A program made the position numbers and the translations under genes. From positions 1 to 37,873 of the forward strand of contig JAFRIU010000042.1 in assembly GCA_017432645.1 (NCBI GenBank): 37,873 bases of DNA. The letters run 5' to 3'. Below, one piece after another: positions 15,181 to 22,397 of the stretch (the first letter of the stretch is position 1; each line of letters opens with the position of its first letter). The DNA is from Bacilli bacterium (GTDB taxonomy: Bacteria > Bacillota_I > Bacilli_A > RF39 > UBA660). The notes under the pieces were generated by a model, which was given only the letters and a program-made list of their open reading frames with translations, was not told the DNA's origin and made no database searches.

Positions 15181-15905
15181 AGTTCCTCCTTAAACGTATT
15201 TGGTAAGATACAACTACAACCTGATATTTGAATTTTGTTTTTAGCCAAACCAATTAAACAGTTTGAAAAATTCTTCTTTTCAATTATTACTTTATCTGGT
15301 CTAATACATGGTACTACTCCTCTACTATTCAATGTTTGGTATGGAACATAAATGACTTTTGATATTGGTAGATTTAAATTTACCAATATAATGGATTCTT
15401 TCTTGATTGGTGAAATCATTTGATTTCCTGTATCAATGAATCCTTCTAGGTTATACCATTTCTTTTTATAGTAAATTTGTACTTGATATTTATTTTTTAT
15501 TTTTTCTTTATAACTTACTATTTCTTTAATTAGGAGCGCCATCACTCCTATACTACCAAAAACTAGTATGGAATATCGAAATAGAATGTTTTGTGGCAGA
15601 TCAAATAAGTAGAAAATTCCTCCCAATAAGATACTTAGTAGATAAAAATATTCCATATTTTTCAAAAAGTTCCTTTTTCCAAAACTAATTAGAATCATAC
15701 TTGTACTTAGTAGAATTTTTATTAAAAATAATTCTTTAGAAGATACTTTATAGATTAATAGAAAAGTAGTAAGAGATCCTACGACTCCTCCTAATAATAA
15801 TCTACTGTTTTTCTGATTGATTTTTAGAATTCTTTTGGTTCCATAAAGAATCATATAATCTAATAGAAAGTTTAATAGTACTACGCTCTCATAATATACT
15901 TTCAT
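15174..15905 (-). CDS. spoIIGA: Sigma-E processing peptidase SpoIIGA
   Basis: Membrane aspartic protease that removes the pro-sequence of sigma-E after septation. The 243-residue product has five hydrophobic segments in residues 1-130, then a soluble domain carrying EGFIDTGNQMISPI with the catalytic Asp158 in the DTGN motif. A later segment, KVIYVPYQTLN...GVVPCIRPD, matches the retropepsin-like fold expected of the family. It is shorter than B. subtilis SpoIIGA (309), mostly at the C-terminal end. The start ATG 15905 follows GGTGAT. It overlaps sigE, its substrate gene. A terminator separates it from the membrane-protein gene upstream, so it has its own promoter; I see only a TATACT at 15921-15926 without a clear -35. 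Confidence 0.9.
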   Translation of the reverse strand: MKVYYESVVLLNFLLDYMILYGTKRILKINQKNSRLLLGGVVGSLTTFLLIYKVSSKELFLIKILLSTSMILISFGKRNFLKNMEYFYLLSILLGGIFYLFDLPQNILFRYSILVFGSIGVMALLIKEIVSYKEKIKNKYQVQIYYKKKWYNLEGFIDTGNQMISPIKKESIILVNLNLPISKVIYVPYQTLNSRGVVPCIRPDKVIIEKKNFSNCLIGLAKNKIQISGCSCILPNTFKEELC

Positions 15906-15926
15906 TGAATCACCGAGAACAGTATA

Positions 15927-15957
15927 TAAAAAAGAAAACGGCTAAATTGTCGTTTCC
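15927..15957 (-). terminator. Intrinsic terminator after the 106-residue membrane protein gene
   Basis: Minus strand GGAAACG pairs with CGTTTTC (one G-T) around a 10-nt loop, followed by TTTTTTA. It separates this unit from spoIIGA. Confidence 0.75.
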
Positions 15958-15965
15958 TTGTTTCT

Positions 15966-16286
15966 TTAAATTTTTTTCTTGTGCCAAAATATTTTAATAA
16001 TATAAGATAAGAAGATGGACATGATTCCAACAAAACACCATTTTAAAATGCTATTTAATAAAGGAATGTTTCCAGTATATTTGTTGATGATTTCAAATAT
16101 ATTTTCTGGCAGATACTTCCCTATTACATGGGCAACATCATCTAAGCCAATATTGTTTTTAATAAAGGTTAAGATTCTTAAAAAGATATCTACAATTGCC
16201 ACAAAGAATACAAAAGATGAAAATCTTTTAAAGAACATTACTACTACAATTAGTAGAATAATTAATACTAATAAATCAATATACAT
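15966..16286 (-). CDS. Small membrane protein of unknown function
   Basis: A 106-residue protein with three hydrophobic segments (about 3-35, which may be one or two helices, and about 80-100) and a basic C-terminus (WHKKKI). A middle amphipathic part has IGLDDVAHVIGKYLPENIFEIINKYTG. I do not recognise a family. The start ATG 16286 is well supported by TAGGAGTGG. It lies alone between spoIVB and spoIIGA, bounded by terminators on both sides, and has an extended -10 (TGATAAAAT) in front. Its place between two sporulation genes is suggestive, but the sequence gives no further support. Confidence 0.75.
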   Translation of the reverse strand: MYIDLLVLIILLIVVVMFFKRFSSFVFFVAIVDIFLRILTFIKNNIGLDDVAHVIGKYLPENIFEIINKYTGNIPLLNSILKWCFVGIMSIFLSYIIKIFWHKKKI

Positions 16287-16341
16287 CCAACCACTCCTAC
16301 TCTATTTACATTTTATCATAGTTATAAAAAAATTGCACTAT

Positions 16342-16374
16342 AAAAGAGATGAATTTATGATAGAATTTCATCTC
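16342..16374 (-). terminator. Terminator overlapping the 3' end of spoIVB
   Basis: Minus strand GAGATGAA pairs with TTCATCTC (16346-16353 with 16367-16374), followed by TTTTAT. The T-run is short, so strength is moderate. Confidence 0.55.
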
Positions 16375-17326
16375 CTTTTTCTAGCATCGTAGTAATAAAG
16401 ATTCCATAACCTTTTTTGGTATCTTCTACTATTACGTAATTCACTGCTCCAATTATTTTATTGTCTTGAAGTATGGGAGAACCACTCATTCCTTGAATGA
16501 TTCCTCCTGTTTTATCTATTAATCTTTTGTCTGTTATTTCAAATAGAATGTTTTTATTATTGGTAGACTCATCGATTCCTAAAATGTTTATACTGAACTC
16601 TTCTACTTTATCTTCTTCGATTACTGTTTTTAGTATGGCTTTTCCTTTATGAATATCTTCTTTTTTTCCAACTTCTATTAATGTTGAATCAGCTAGTTCA
16701 TTTGTATATTTTCCAAAGATTCCTTCTGCTTCATTTCTATAGATGGTTCCTATTTCTTGATCTTTTTGAATGTGGGCTGATTTGGCCCCGGTTGAACCAT
16801 TTTTACTTTTTTCGATTGAAGATACTTCTGCTTTATAGATGGTTCCATCTTTTATTTGAAGTTTCTTAGAAGAACTATTTTCTAAAATTTCATGTCCTAG
16901 GGATCCATATATTTTTGTTTCTGGATCAATATAAGATAGAGTTCCTATCCCATTTACTTGATCTTTTACATATAATCCGGTTTTTAAAAGGTAATTTTCT
17001 TCTTGAACTGGTAAATCAATACTAATTCTTTGTCCATTCCTTTCTACCAGAAATGTATAAGTTTGGGCATTTTTTAATACTTTATTAAAGTCTCTTATAC
17101 TTTCAATTGACTGTTCATCGATTTGGATGATTCTATCGCCTTTTTGAAAGCCTGCATTTTTAGCCGTTTCTTCTTGATAAATGGGATAAAAACCTACTAC
17201 ATAAACTCCTTCTGAATGTACTTCTATTCCTATTGTATCTCCTCCTACAATGATTTTATTGGAATAGGCAAAAACTTGGATGGGAAGAATGAGTATTAGA
17301 AAAATGGTAATCCATTTCTTTTTCAT
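16355..17326 (-). CDS. spoIVB: SpoIVB serine peptidase (S55), sporulation checkpoint
   Basis: Forespore-secreted protease that triggers pro-sigma-K processing through SpoIVFA. The 323-residue product has an N-terminal hydrophobic signal segment (residues 3-20), a PDZ domain (about 45-115, with KNAGFQKGDRIIQID) and an S55 peptidase domain. The catalytic set expected from B. subtilis is present: H145 in GSLGHEI, D265 in EITDKRL and S280 in GGIIQGMSGSPI; the 15-residue Asp-Ser spacing matches. Shorter than B. subtilis SpoIVB (about 425), mainly in the N-terminal part. The start ATG 17326 was chosen because AGAGGTG lies 5-6 nt upstream; a longer frame to 17383 would run through the promoter. Monocistronic, behind a sigma-G-like promoter. 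Confidence 0.95.
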   Translation of the reverse strand: MKKKWITIFLILILPIQVFAYSNKIIVGGDTIGIEVHSEGVYVVGFYPIYQEETAKNAGFQKGDRIIQIDEQSIESIRDFNKVLKNAQTYTFLVERNGQRISIDLPVQEENYLLKTGLYVKDQVNGIGTLSYIDPETKIYGSLGHEILENSSSKKLQIKDGTIYKAEVSSIEKSKNGSTGAKSAHIQKDQEIGTIYRNEAEGIFGKYTNELADSTLIEVGKKEDIHKGKAILKTVIEEDKVEEFSINILGIDESTNNKNILFEITDKRLIDKTGGIIQGMSGSPILQDNKIIGAVNYVIVEDTKKGYGIFITTMLEKGDEILS

Positions 17327-17343
17327 ATTTACACCTCTATCAT

Positions 17344-17373
17344 TAGTATGAAAAGAATTCGACAAAATATACA
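17344..17373 (-). promoter_or_regulatory. Sigma-G-type promoter of spoIVB
   Basis: Minus strand TGTATA (17368-17373), 17 bp, CATACTA (17344-17350). Both boxes fit the Bacillus sigma-G consensus (TGHATA, 17-18 bp, CATWHTA) at every position, and spoIVB is a known sigma-G gene. The leader would be very short (about 12 nt). The spacer contains TTGTCGAA, a Spo0A-box-like sequence that may be chance. Confidence 0.75.
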
Positions 17374-17399
17374 AAAAAATCATTCTCTAGGAATGATTT
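17373..17399 (-). terminator. Intrinsic terminator of the xseA-xseB unit
   Basis: Minus strand AAATCATTC pairs with GAATGATTT around CTAGA, followed by a T-run ending in TTG. It overlaps the xseB stop and abuts the -35 of the spoIVB promoter. Confidence 0.85.
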
Positions 17400-17631
17400 A
17401 TTCTTCTACTTGAAAGTCTACTATTTCTCCATTTTCTTTGACTAGTTTTGTGATAGCTTCTTCAGCATTTTTTAGCTTTTCATCACATACTTTTGATAAT
17501 TTCATGGCTTTATTGAATTCTTCAATTGCATGATCTAGTGGTACATCACCTGTTTCTAGTTTCTTTACAATTTCTTCTAGTTGTTCTAGACTTTCCTCAA
17601 AACTAAGTTCTTTTTCTTTCTTCTCTGCCAT
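17398..17631 (-). CDS. xseB: Exodeoxyribonuclease VII small subunit
   Basis: Small subunit that binds several to one on XseA and is needed for exonuclease VII activity. The 77-residue all-helical product has the family segment SFEESLEQLEEIVKKLETGDVPLDHAIEEFNKAMKLSK. Length is normal. Start ATG 17631 with AGGAGG 6 nt upstream, 8 nt after xseA. Confidence 0.95.
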   Translation of the reverse strand: MAEKKEKELSFEESLEQLEEIVKKLETGDVPLDHAIEEFNKAMKLSKVCDEKLKNAEEAITKLVKENGEIVDFQVEE

Positions 17632-17639
17632 AATTCCTC

Positions 17640-18893
17640 CTATATTACCTCTGCATCAATATTTCCATCTTTAAATTCAATATTGATGAGATCTCCTTTC
17701 TTTATCTTTTTACAGCTACTAACTACTTGTCCTTCTTTCTTAGTCATTGTATATCCTCTCTGTAAGGTAAGAAGAGGACTCAATGTTTCTAATTTTGATA
17801 AGAGCTGTAGATACTTATTGCTTTTTTTATCTAATAATTGATATGGTTTTTGTAGAACATAGGAACTCTTTAGATTGATGAGTTCTTTTTCTTTTTTCGA
17901 TACTAAATTTGTAATACTAAATCTTAATCTATCTAGTATCGTTGAAAATATCATTTCTTTAGCTTGATACAATACAATTGGATTTTTAAAGATATTTCTA
18001 CTTTGAATATCATTTAGTTTTCTTCTATTCATTTTAATCTGATGAAGAATAATATTATTTAAGCGAATCTTAATCTGATTTAAATAATTTTCTACATCAC
18101 TGAATTGTGGTACAGCCATTTCTGCAGCTCCTGTTGGTGTGGGAGCTCTTAAGTCTGCAACAAAGTCAGCAATCGTAAAGTCAATTTCATGTCCTACGGC
18201 ACTAATAACTGGTGTTTTGCAAGCAAAGATTGCTCTAGCAACGATTTCTTCATTAAAAGCCCACAAATCTTCAATACTACCTCCACCTCTACCTACAATT
18301 AATGTATCTAGTCCAAATTCATCTGCTCTTTTAATCTGTTTTACAATGTCTTCTTTCGCTTCTTCTCCTTGAACTAAGGCTGGAAATAAATAGATTTCTG
18401 TTAATGGCCATCTTCTTTTAATGGTTGAAATGATATCTTTGATAGCGGCTCCTGTTGGTGCTGTTACGACTCCTACTCTATTTGGTATTTTTGATATTTT
18501 TTTCTTATGAAGAGGATCAAACAATCCTTCTTCTTGTAATTTCTTTTTTAATTGTTCAAAGGCAATATAGAGGTTTCCAATGCCATCTTCTAACATTTCT
18601 TCTACATAGATTTGATAAGCACCAGTAGACTCAAAAACGCTGATTTTTCCCCTTACTAATACTTTCATTCCATCTTGTGGTGTAAATTTCATACTTCTAG
18701 TATTAGATGAAAACATGATGGCATTAATTCGTGCATTTTCATCCTTCAACGTAAAATAGAAATGACCTCTTGTATGGGCTTTAAAATTGGATATTTCTCC
18801 TTTTAAAAAGACTTCATTTAAATTCATATCGTTATCTATTTTATATTTAATATAGCGTGTTAGTTGTGTTACTGTAATATATTTGTCGTTCAA
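17640..18893 (-). CDS. xseA: Exodeoxyribonuclease VII large subunit
   Basis: Catalytic subunit of the single-strand-specific exonuclease VII. The 417-residue product has an OB-fold N-terminus (LKGEISNFKAHTRGHFYFTLKDENARINAIMF, about 30-62), the catalytic domain with RVGVVTAPTGAAIKDI, DTLIVGRGGGSIEDLWAFNEE (about 195-215), SAVGHEIDFTIADFVADLRAPTPTGAAE, then a coiled coil and a short C-terminal OB-like end. The start is a TTG at 18893, supported by GGAGATG; no in-frame ATG gives the expected N-terminus. It lies just after a terminator hairpin that follows nusB, so its expression from the nusB transcript may be limited. Confidence 0.95.
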   Translation of the reverse strand: MNDKYITVTQLTRYIKYKIDNDMNLNEVFLKGEISNFKAHTRGHFYFTLKDENARINAIMFSSNTRSMKFTPQDGMKVLVRGKISVFESTGAYQIYVEEMLEDGIGNLYIAFEQLKKKLQEEGLFDPLHKKKISKIPNRVGVVTAPTGAAIKDIISTIKRRWPLTEIYLFPALVQGEEAKEDIVKQIKRADEFGLDTLIVGRGGGSIEDLWAFNEEIVARAIFACKTPVISAVGHEIDFTIADFVADLRAPTPTGAAEMAVPQFSDVENYLNQIKIRLNNIILHQIKMNRRKLNDIQSRNIFKNPIVLYQAKEMIFSTILDRLRFSITNLVSKKEKELINLKSSYVLQKPYQLLDKKSNKYLQLLSKLETLSPLLTLQRGYTMTKKEGQVVSSCKKIKKGDLINIEFKDGNIDAEVI

Positions 18894-18910
18894 ACTATCA
18901 TCTCCATTTG

Positions 18911-18937
18911 AAAAAAGAAGAATTATTTTTCTTCTTC
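18911..18937 (-). terminator. Hairpin with T-run between nusB and xseA
   Basis: Minus strand AAGAAGAA pairs with TTCTTCTT across AAATAA, followed by TTTTC. The stem is weak (two G-C pairs) and lies in the last nusB codons, so it may only reduce readthrough to xseA. Confidence 0.5.
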
Positions 18938-19324
18938 ATGATACACTTTATCTAAGACTCCATTTATCATTTTCGTGACGGCTTCATCACTATACTTTTT
19001 AGAAAGTTCAATGGCTTCATTGATTGCTACTACAGAAGGAGTGTCTGTATACATCAATTCATAAATCCCTAAAGATAGAATGGCTTGATCTACTTTACTT
19101 AGTCGGTCTATCGTCCAATCTTTTAGATATTTATTAGCTAGTTTTTCTATTTCTTGATGGTGCTCTTCGATTCCATCAATACAGGTATGTACAAATTCAT
19201 TATCTACTTCTAGTTGTTCTTTAATAATTTCTTCTTTGTTGTATTCTATTTTTGACTCCTGAAACAGTTGAATTTGATATAGAACTTTCATGATTACTTC
19301 TCTTAATTCACTACGGTTTTTCAT
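18923..19324 (-). CDS. nusB: Transcription antitermination protein NusB
   Basis: Binds boxA RNA with NusE (S10) and supports rRNA antitermination. The 133-residue all-helical product shows RSELREVIMKVLYQIQLF at the start and the family segments WTIDRLSKVDQAILSLGIYELMY, VAINEAIELSKKYSDE and KMINGVLDKV at the C-terminus. The start ATG 19324 is chosen because TAGGTG lies 6 nt upstream; a GTG nine bases earlier lies inside that site. An extended -10 (TGGTAAAAT) precedes it. Upstream of xseA-xseB on the same strand. Confidence 0.95.
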   Translation of the reverse strand: MKNRSELREVIMKVLYQIQLFQESKIEYNKEEIIKEQLEVDNEFVHTCIDGIEEHHQEIEKLANKYLKDWTIDRLSKVDQAILSLGIYELMYTDTPSVVAINEAIELSKKYSDEAVTKMINGVLDKVYHEEEK

Positions 19325-19383
19325 TTCTATCACCTACTTTATTTTACCATAAAATCGAAATAGGAAACAACTACTTCTTGATA

Positions 19384-19411
19384 AAATAAAAGAGTATCTT
19401 TTGAATACTCT
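19384..19411 (-). terminator. Terminator of the 56-residue membrane protein gene
   Basis: Minus strand AGAGTAT pairs with ATACTCT (19391-19397 with 19405-19411) around TCAAAAG, followed by TTTATTTTAT. It closes a monocistronic unit. Confidence 0.7.
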
Positions 19412-19431
19412 CTATACTTTAAGTTATTTTC

Positions 19432-19602
19432 CTACTTTGAGGTTTTAAATATTTCCGCTACTAACGTTGTGGCTAATCCACCGAGGCCACCGGAAAGCAT
19501 TGCAGTAACAATAACTCCTATAGTGATCAACGCATCAGCAACTATTCTTGTTAAAACTGGAGGCCCCTTCTGTTCAAATATTGCTTTTATATCACGAATC
19601 AT
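19432..19602 (-). CDS. 56-residue membrane protein under riboswitch control
   Basis: A short protein with a soluble charged start (MIRDIKAIFEQKGPPVLTR) and one long hydrophobic, Gly-rich segment (about residues 20-50, containing AMLSGGLGGLATTL), ending in KTSK. I do not recognise a family. The start is ATG 19602, set by AAAGGAG about 9 nt upstream; a longer frame to 19632 would run into the terminator of the leader. It is the only gene between a yybP-ykoY-type (Mn2+) riboswitch and its own terminator, so it is expressed alone and probably in response to manganese. Known genes under this riboswitch are Mn exporters and P-type ATPases; this one is far smaller. A role as a Mn-homeostasis microprotein or regulator of an exporter is inference. 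Confidence 0.72.
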   Translation of the reverse strand: MIRDIKAIFEQKGPPVLTRIVADALITIGVIVTAMLSGGLGGLATTLVAEIFKTSK

Positions 19603-19632
19603 AATACTCTTCTCCTTTAGCCTCTTATACAC

Positions 19633-19744
19633 AAAAAAGAGACTTAATACTTTTGTATCAAGTCTCGTTCCATTTCTTCAATTAATGAATCCAGAATAAA
19701 TCGACTGACGAATTCATTTTTTCAGAACTACTCCCCATCAACTG
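19633..19744 (-). ncRNA. yybP-ykoY (manganese) riboswitch with terminator platform
   Basis: The minus-strand leader begins near 19743 and carries the hallmark GGGGAGTAG (19728-19736). GTTC next to it pairs with GAAC near 19668. A stem AATGAAT/ATTCATT encloses the conserved TCGTCA (19706-19711) and CTGG of the opposing metal-binding loop. AACGAGAC (19662-19669) closes the aptamer. AGTT at the 5' end can pair with GACT. The same GACT lies in the terminator stem GAGACTTGATAC/GTATTAAGTCTC (19639-19666, one G-T), which is followed by six T. Aptamer and terminator are mutually exclusive, as expected for an ON switch. I compared it with the Lactococcus sequence from memory; P4 looks reduced. Confidence 0.8.
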
Positions 19745-19749
19745 TATAC

Positions 19750-19778
19750 ATTATACCATATTTACACGATTTTGGCAA
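19750..19778 (-). promoter_or_regulatory. Strong promoter of the Mn riboswitch unit
   Basis: Minus strand TTGCCA (19773-19778), 17 bp, TATAAT (19750-19755), with an extended -10 TGG. It lies directly behind the mutS stop. Confidence 0.85.
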
Positions 19779-19781
19779 ATT

Positions 19782-22337
19782 TTACTTGGTTTCCTTCATC
19801 TCTTTTTTGAGGTCATATAAATAATTTAGGGCTTCCATTGGAGTCATTTCTAATGGATTTATTTTTTCTAGTTGTTCTTCTATTTTACTCTTTTGCTCTT
19901 CTTGAGCTTCTTCTGCAAATTCAAATAAACTAGTTTGTGTAAATGTTTCTTTCTTTACTTTTTTATGCTCATAAACATCTAAGATAGTAGTCGCACGATC
20001 AATCAAATTTTTTGGTAGCTGTGCAAGGGATGCTACATGAATTCCATAACTTTTATCTACTGCTCCTGGTTTTACTTTATGTAGAAATGTTACCTTTCCA
20101 TTTTCTTCTTGTGCAGATACATGCACATTTTTTAATTGTTTTAAATCTTTTTCAAGTATGGTTAATTCATGATAATGAGTTGAGAATAGAGTCTTTGCTT
20201 TAATTTTGTCGTGGATATATTCTAAAATAGCTTGGGCTAGACTCATTCCATCGTAAGTTGCTGTTCCTCTTCCTAATTCATCAAATAGAATCAAACTATC
20301 TTCTGTTGCATTTTGAATGGCATAGTTTGCTTCTTTCATTTCTACCATGAAGGTAGATTCTCCACTTACTAAGTCATCACTTGCTCCTATTCTAGTAAAG
20401 ATTTTATCAAATATAGGAAGAGTAGCACTTTTACATGGTACAAAACAACCCATTTGGGCCATGATTACTGTAATCGCACATTGCCTCATATAAGTAGATT
20501 TTCCAGCCATATTAGGCCCTGTAATTAATAAAATACTAGTTGTTTTATCCATAATTACATCATTTTCTACATACTTATCTTTCATAACTTGTTCTACGAC
20601 TGGATGTCTACATTCTATTAGTTTTAGATTTTTTTCTTTTGTAATCTCTGGTCTTGTGAACTTATATAAATCAGAAACTGTTGAGAAGGATTGTAACATA
20701 TCTATTTCACTAATTACTTTTGCCGTTTTTAATAAAGATTGACTGTATCTTTTAATCACTTCTCTAACGTCCATAAAGATTTTATATTCCAAAGAGATAA
20801 TTTTTTCTTCTGCTCCTAAAATAATGTTTTCTTTTTCTTTTAAAAGTGGAGTTGTGAATCTTTCACAGTTAGCTAGAGTTTGCTTTCTTTCATAACCAAA
20901 TTCTTCTTTTACTAAACTGCATTGTCCTTTGGATACTTCGATATAGTAACCAAATACTTTATTAAAGCCTACTTTTAGATTCTTAATTCCTGTTTTTTTC
21001 TTCTCTTCTTGTTCTAGTTCTAGAATAAAGTCTTTACTACCACTACTGATTCTTTTCAATTCATCTAATTCTTGATTATATCCTTCTTTAATTAAATGTC
21101 CTTCATGTAGGGTAAAAGGTGCATCTTCTAGAATTGTTTTTTCTAGAAGCGTATAAATCTCTTCTAATGGCTCTATTTTCTTATCATATTTTAATTCTTC
21201 TAAAATAGACTCAATATGTGGTAATTCTTGTAGCGAACTTTTTAGTTGTAATAAATCTTTTGCATTCAAATTACCATAAGTAATTCTGGCTACTAATCGT
21301 TCTAGGTCATATACTTTATCTAAGGCTTTGATTAAATCTTCTCTTAGAATGAATTCTGTACTTAAAAGAGAAACAAAATCATAGCGCCTTTCTATTTCTT
21401 TTTGATTGGTTAATGGGTTTAAAATATTATGTTTTAGTGTACGACTTCCCATTGCAGTTTTACATTTATCTAATAACCAAAAAAGAGAATACTGACGGTC
21501 TCTATTCCGAATGGTTTCTACTAATTCTAGGTTTTTAATGGTATTGGAGTCAAACTCTAGGTACATGGAAGAGGAAATCACTTCACATGGTTGAAGATGA
21601 TGCAAATCTCCTTTTTTAGTTATTAAAATATAGGATAATAATTGTCTCAATGTTTCTATTAAACGAATATCTTCTATTTTTTCATAAATATAGGTATATT
21701 CTTTATCTTCTTCTTTTTCTTCTTCTAAGATTGTTACTAGAATATTGTAATTGGTTCTTAGAATTTCTACGATTTCTCTATTAATTCTTTTATTTACGAT
21801 GACTTCTCGAAACCCTTTTCTTATGATTTCATGAATGCATTTTTCTTTTTCGCCATCAACTAGAAAGGCTTTTACTTCTCCGGTTGAAACATCTGCATAA
21901 CTAATACCATAACAATATTCTAGATCATAGATACTAGCGATATAGTTATTACTTTTCGCATCCAGACTAGAATCCATTCTTGTTCCCTTAGTAATTACTT
22001 GAATGACATCTCTTTTGACCATTCCTTTTACTTCTTTTGGATCTTCTAATTGTTCACAGATAGCTACTTTATAGTCTTTATCAATTAGTTCATCTACGTA
22101 TGAAGTATAAGCATGGTAAGGAATTCCACACATTGGAACTTTTTCGTTTAATCCTGCTTGTTTTCCAGTTAGGGCTAACTCTAGTACTTTTGATGCTAAA
22201 ATAGCATCTTCAAAAAACATCTCGTAGAAATCTCCAAGACGAAAGAAAAGAATGCAATCTTCGTATTGATCTTTTATTTCCATATATTGTTGCATCATTG
22301 GGCTTAATTCATTACGATTTACTTCGCTTCTTCTCAT
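19782..22337 (-). CDS. mutS: DNA mismatch repair protein MutS
   Basis: Recognises mismatches and small loops and recruits MutL. The 851-residue product has the mismatch-binding FFRLGDFYEMFFEDA (Phe-x-Glu, about residues 33-47), connector and lever domains, the clamp region with KVGFNKVFGYYIEVSK, and the ATPase with Walker A TGPNMAGKST, Walker B ILFDELGRGTATYDG and the STHYH switch. It ends in a helix pair for dimerisation. Full length. The start ATG 22337 is preceded by GGTGAT; upstream in-frame GTG/TTG codons belong to that site. A terminator separates it from the gene upstream, so it has its own weak promoter, and no mutL is adjacent. Confidence 0.98.
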   Translation of the reverse strand: MRRSEVNRNELSPMMQQYMEIKDQYEDCILFFRLGDFYEMFFEDAILASKVLELALTGKQAGLNEKVPMCGIPYHAYTSYVDELIDKDYKVAICEQLEDPKEVKGMVKRDVIQVITKGTRMDSSLDAKSNNYIASIYDLEYCYGISYADVSTGEVKAFLVDGEKEKCIHEIIRKGFREVIVNKRINREIVEILRTNYNILVTILEEEKEEDKEYTYIYEKIEDIRLIETLRQLLSYILITKKGDLHHLQPCEVISSSMYLEFDSNTIKNLELVETIRNRDRQYSLFWLLDKCKTAMGSRTLKHNILNPLTNQKEIERRYDFVSLLSTEFILREDLIKALDKVYDLERLVARITYGNLNAKDLLQLKSSLQELPHIESILEELKYDKKIEPLEEIYTLLEKTILEDAPFTLHEGHLIKEGYNQELDELKRISSGSKDFILELEQEEKKKTGIKNLKVGFNKVFGYYIEVSKGQCSLVKEEFGYERKQTLANCERFTTPLLKEKENIILGAEEKIISLEYKIFMDVREVIKRYSQSLLKTAKVISEIDMLQSFSTVSDLYKFTRPEITKEKNLKLIECRHPVVEQVMKDKYVENDVIMDKTTSILLITGPNMAGKSTYMRQCAITVIMAQMGCFVPCKSATLPIFDKIFTRIGASDDLVSGESTFMVEMKEANYAIQNATEDSLILFDELGRGTATYDGMSLAQAILEYIHDKIKAKTLFSTHYHELTILEKDLKQLKNVHVSAQEENGKVTFLHKVKPGAVDKSYGIHVASLAQLPKNLIDRATTILDVYEHKKVKKETFTQTSLFEFAEEAQEEQKSKIEEQLEKINPLEMTPMEALNYLYDLKKEMKETK

Positions 22338-22363
22338 TTCAATCACCAATTATTATTATAAGA

Positions 22364-22397
22364 CAAAAAAAAGAAGAAAACCAACTATTTTCTTCTT
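22364..22397 (-). terminator. Intrinsic terminator overlapping the TPM-protein stop
   Basis: Minus strand AAGAAGAAAA pairs perfectly with TTTTCTTCTT (22371-22380 with 22388-22397), 7-nt loop, then seven or more T. Confidence 0.85.

Noticed and set aside
15946-15955. Partial Spo0A box (six of eight) near the spoIIGA promoter
   Set aside because: It coincides with the stem of the upstream terminator, and no matching -35 at the usual long spacing was found.
17358-17365. TTGTCGAA, a Spo0A-box-like octamer in the spoIVB promoter spacer
   Set aside because: About one such octamer is expected by chance in a window of this size and composition, and Spo0A control of a forespore gene is not expected.
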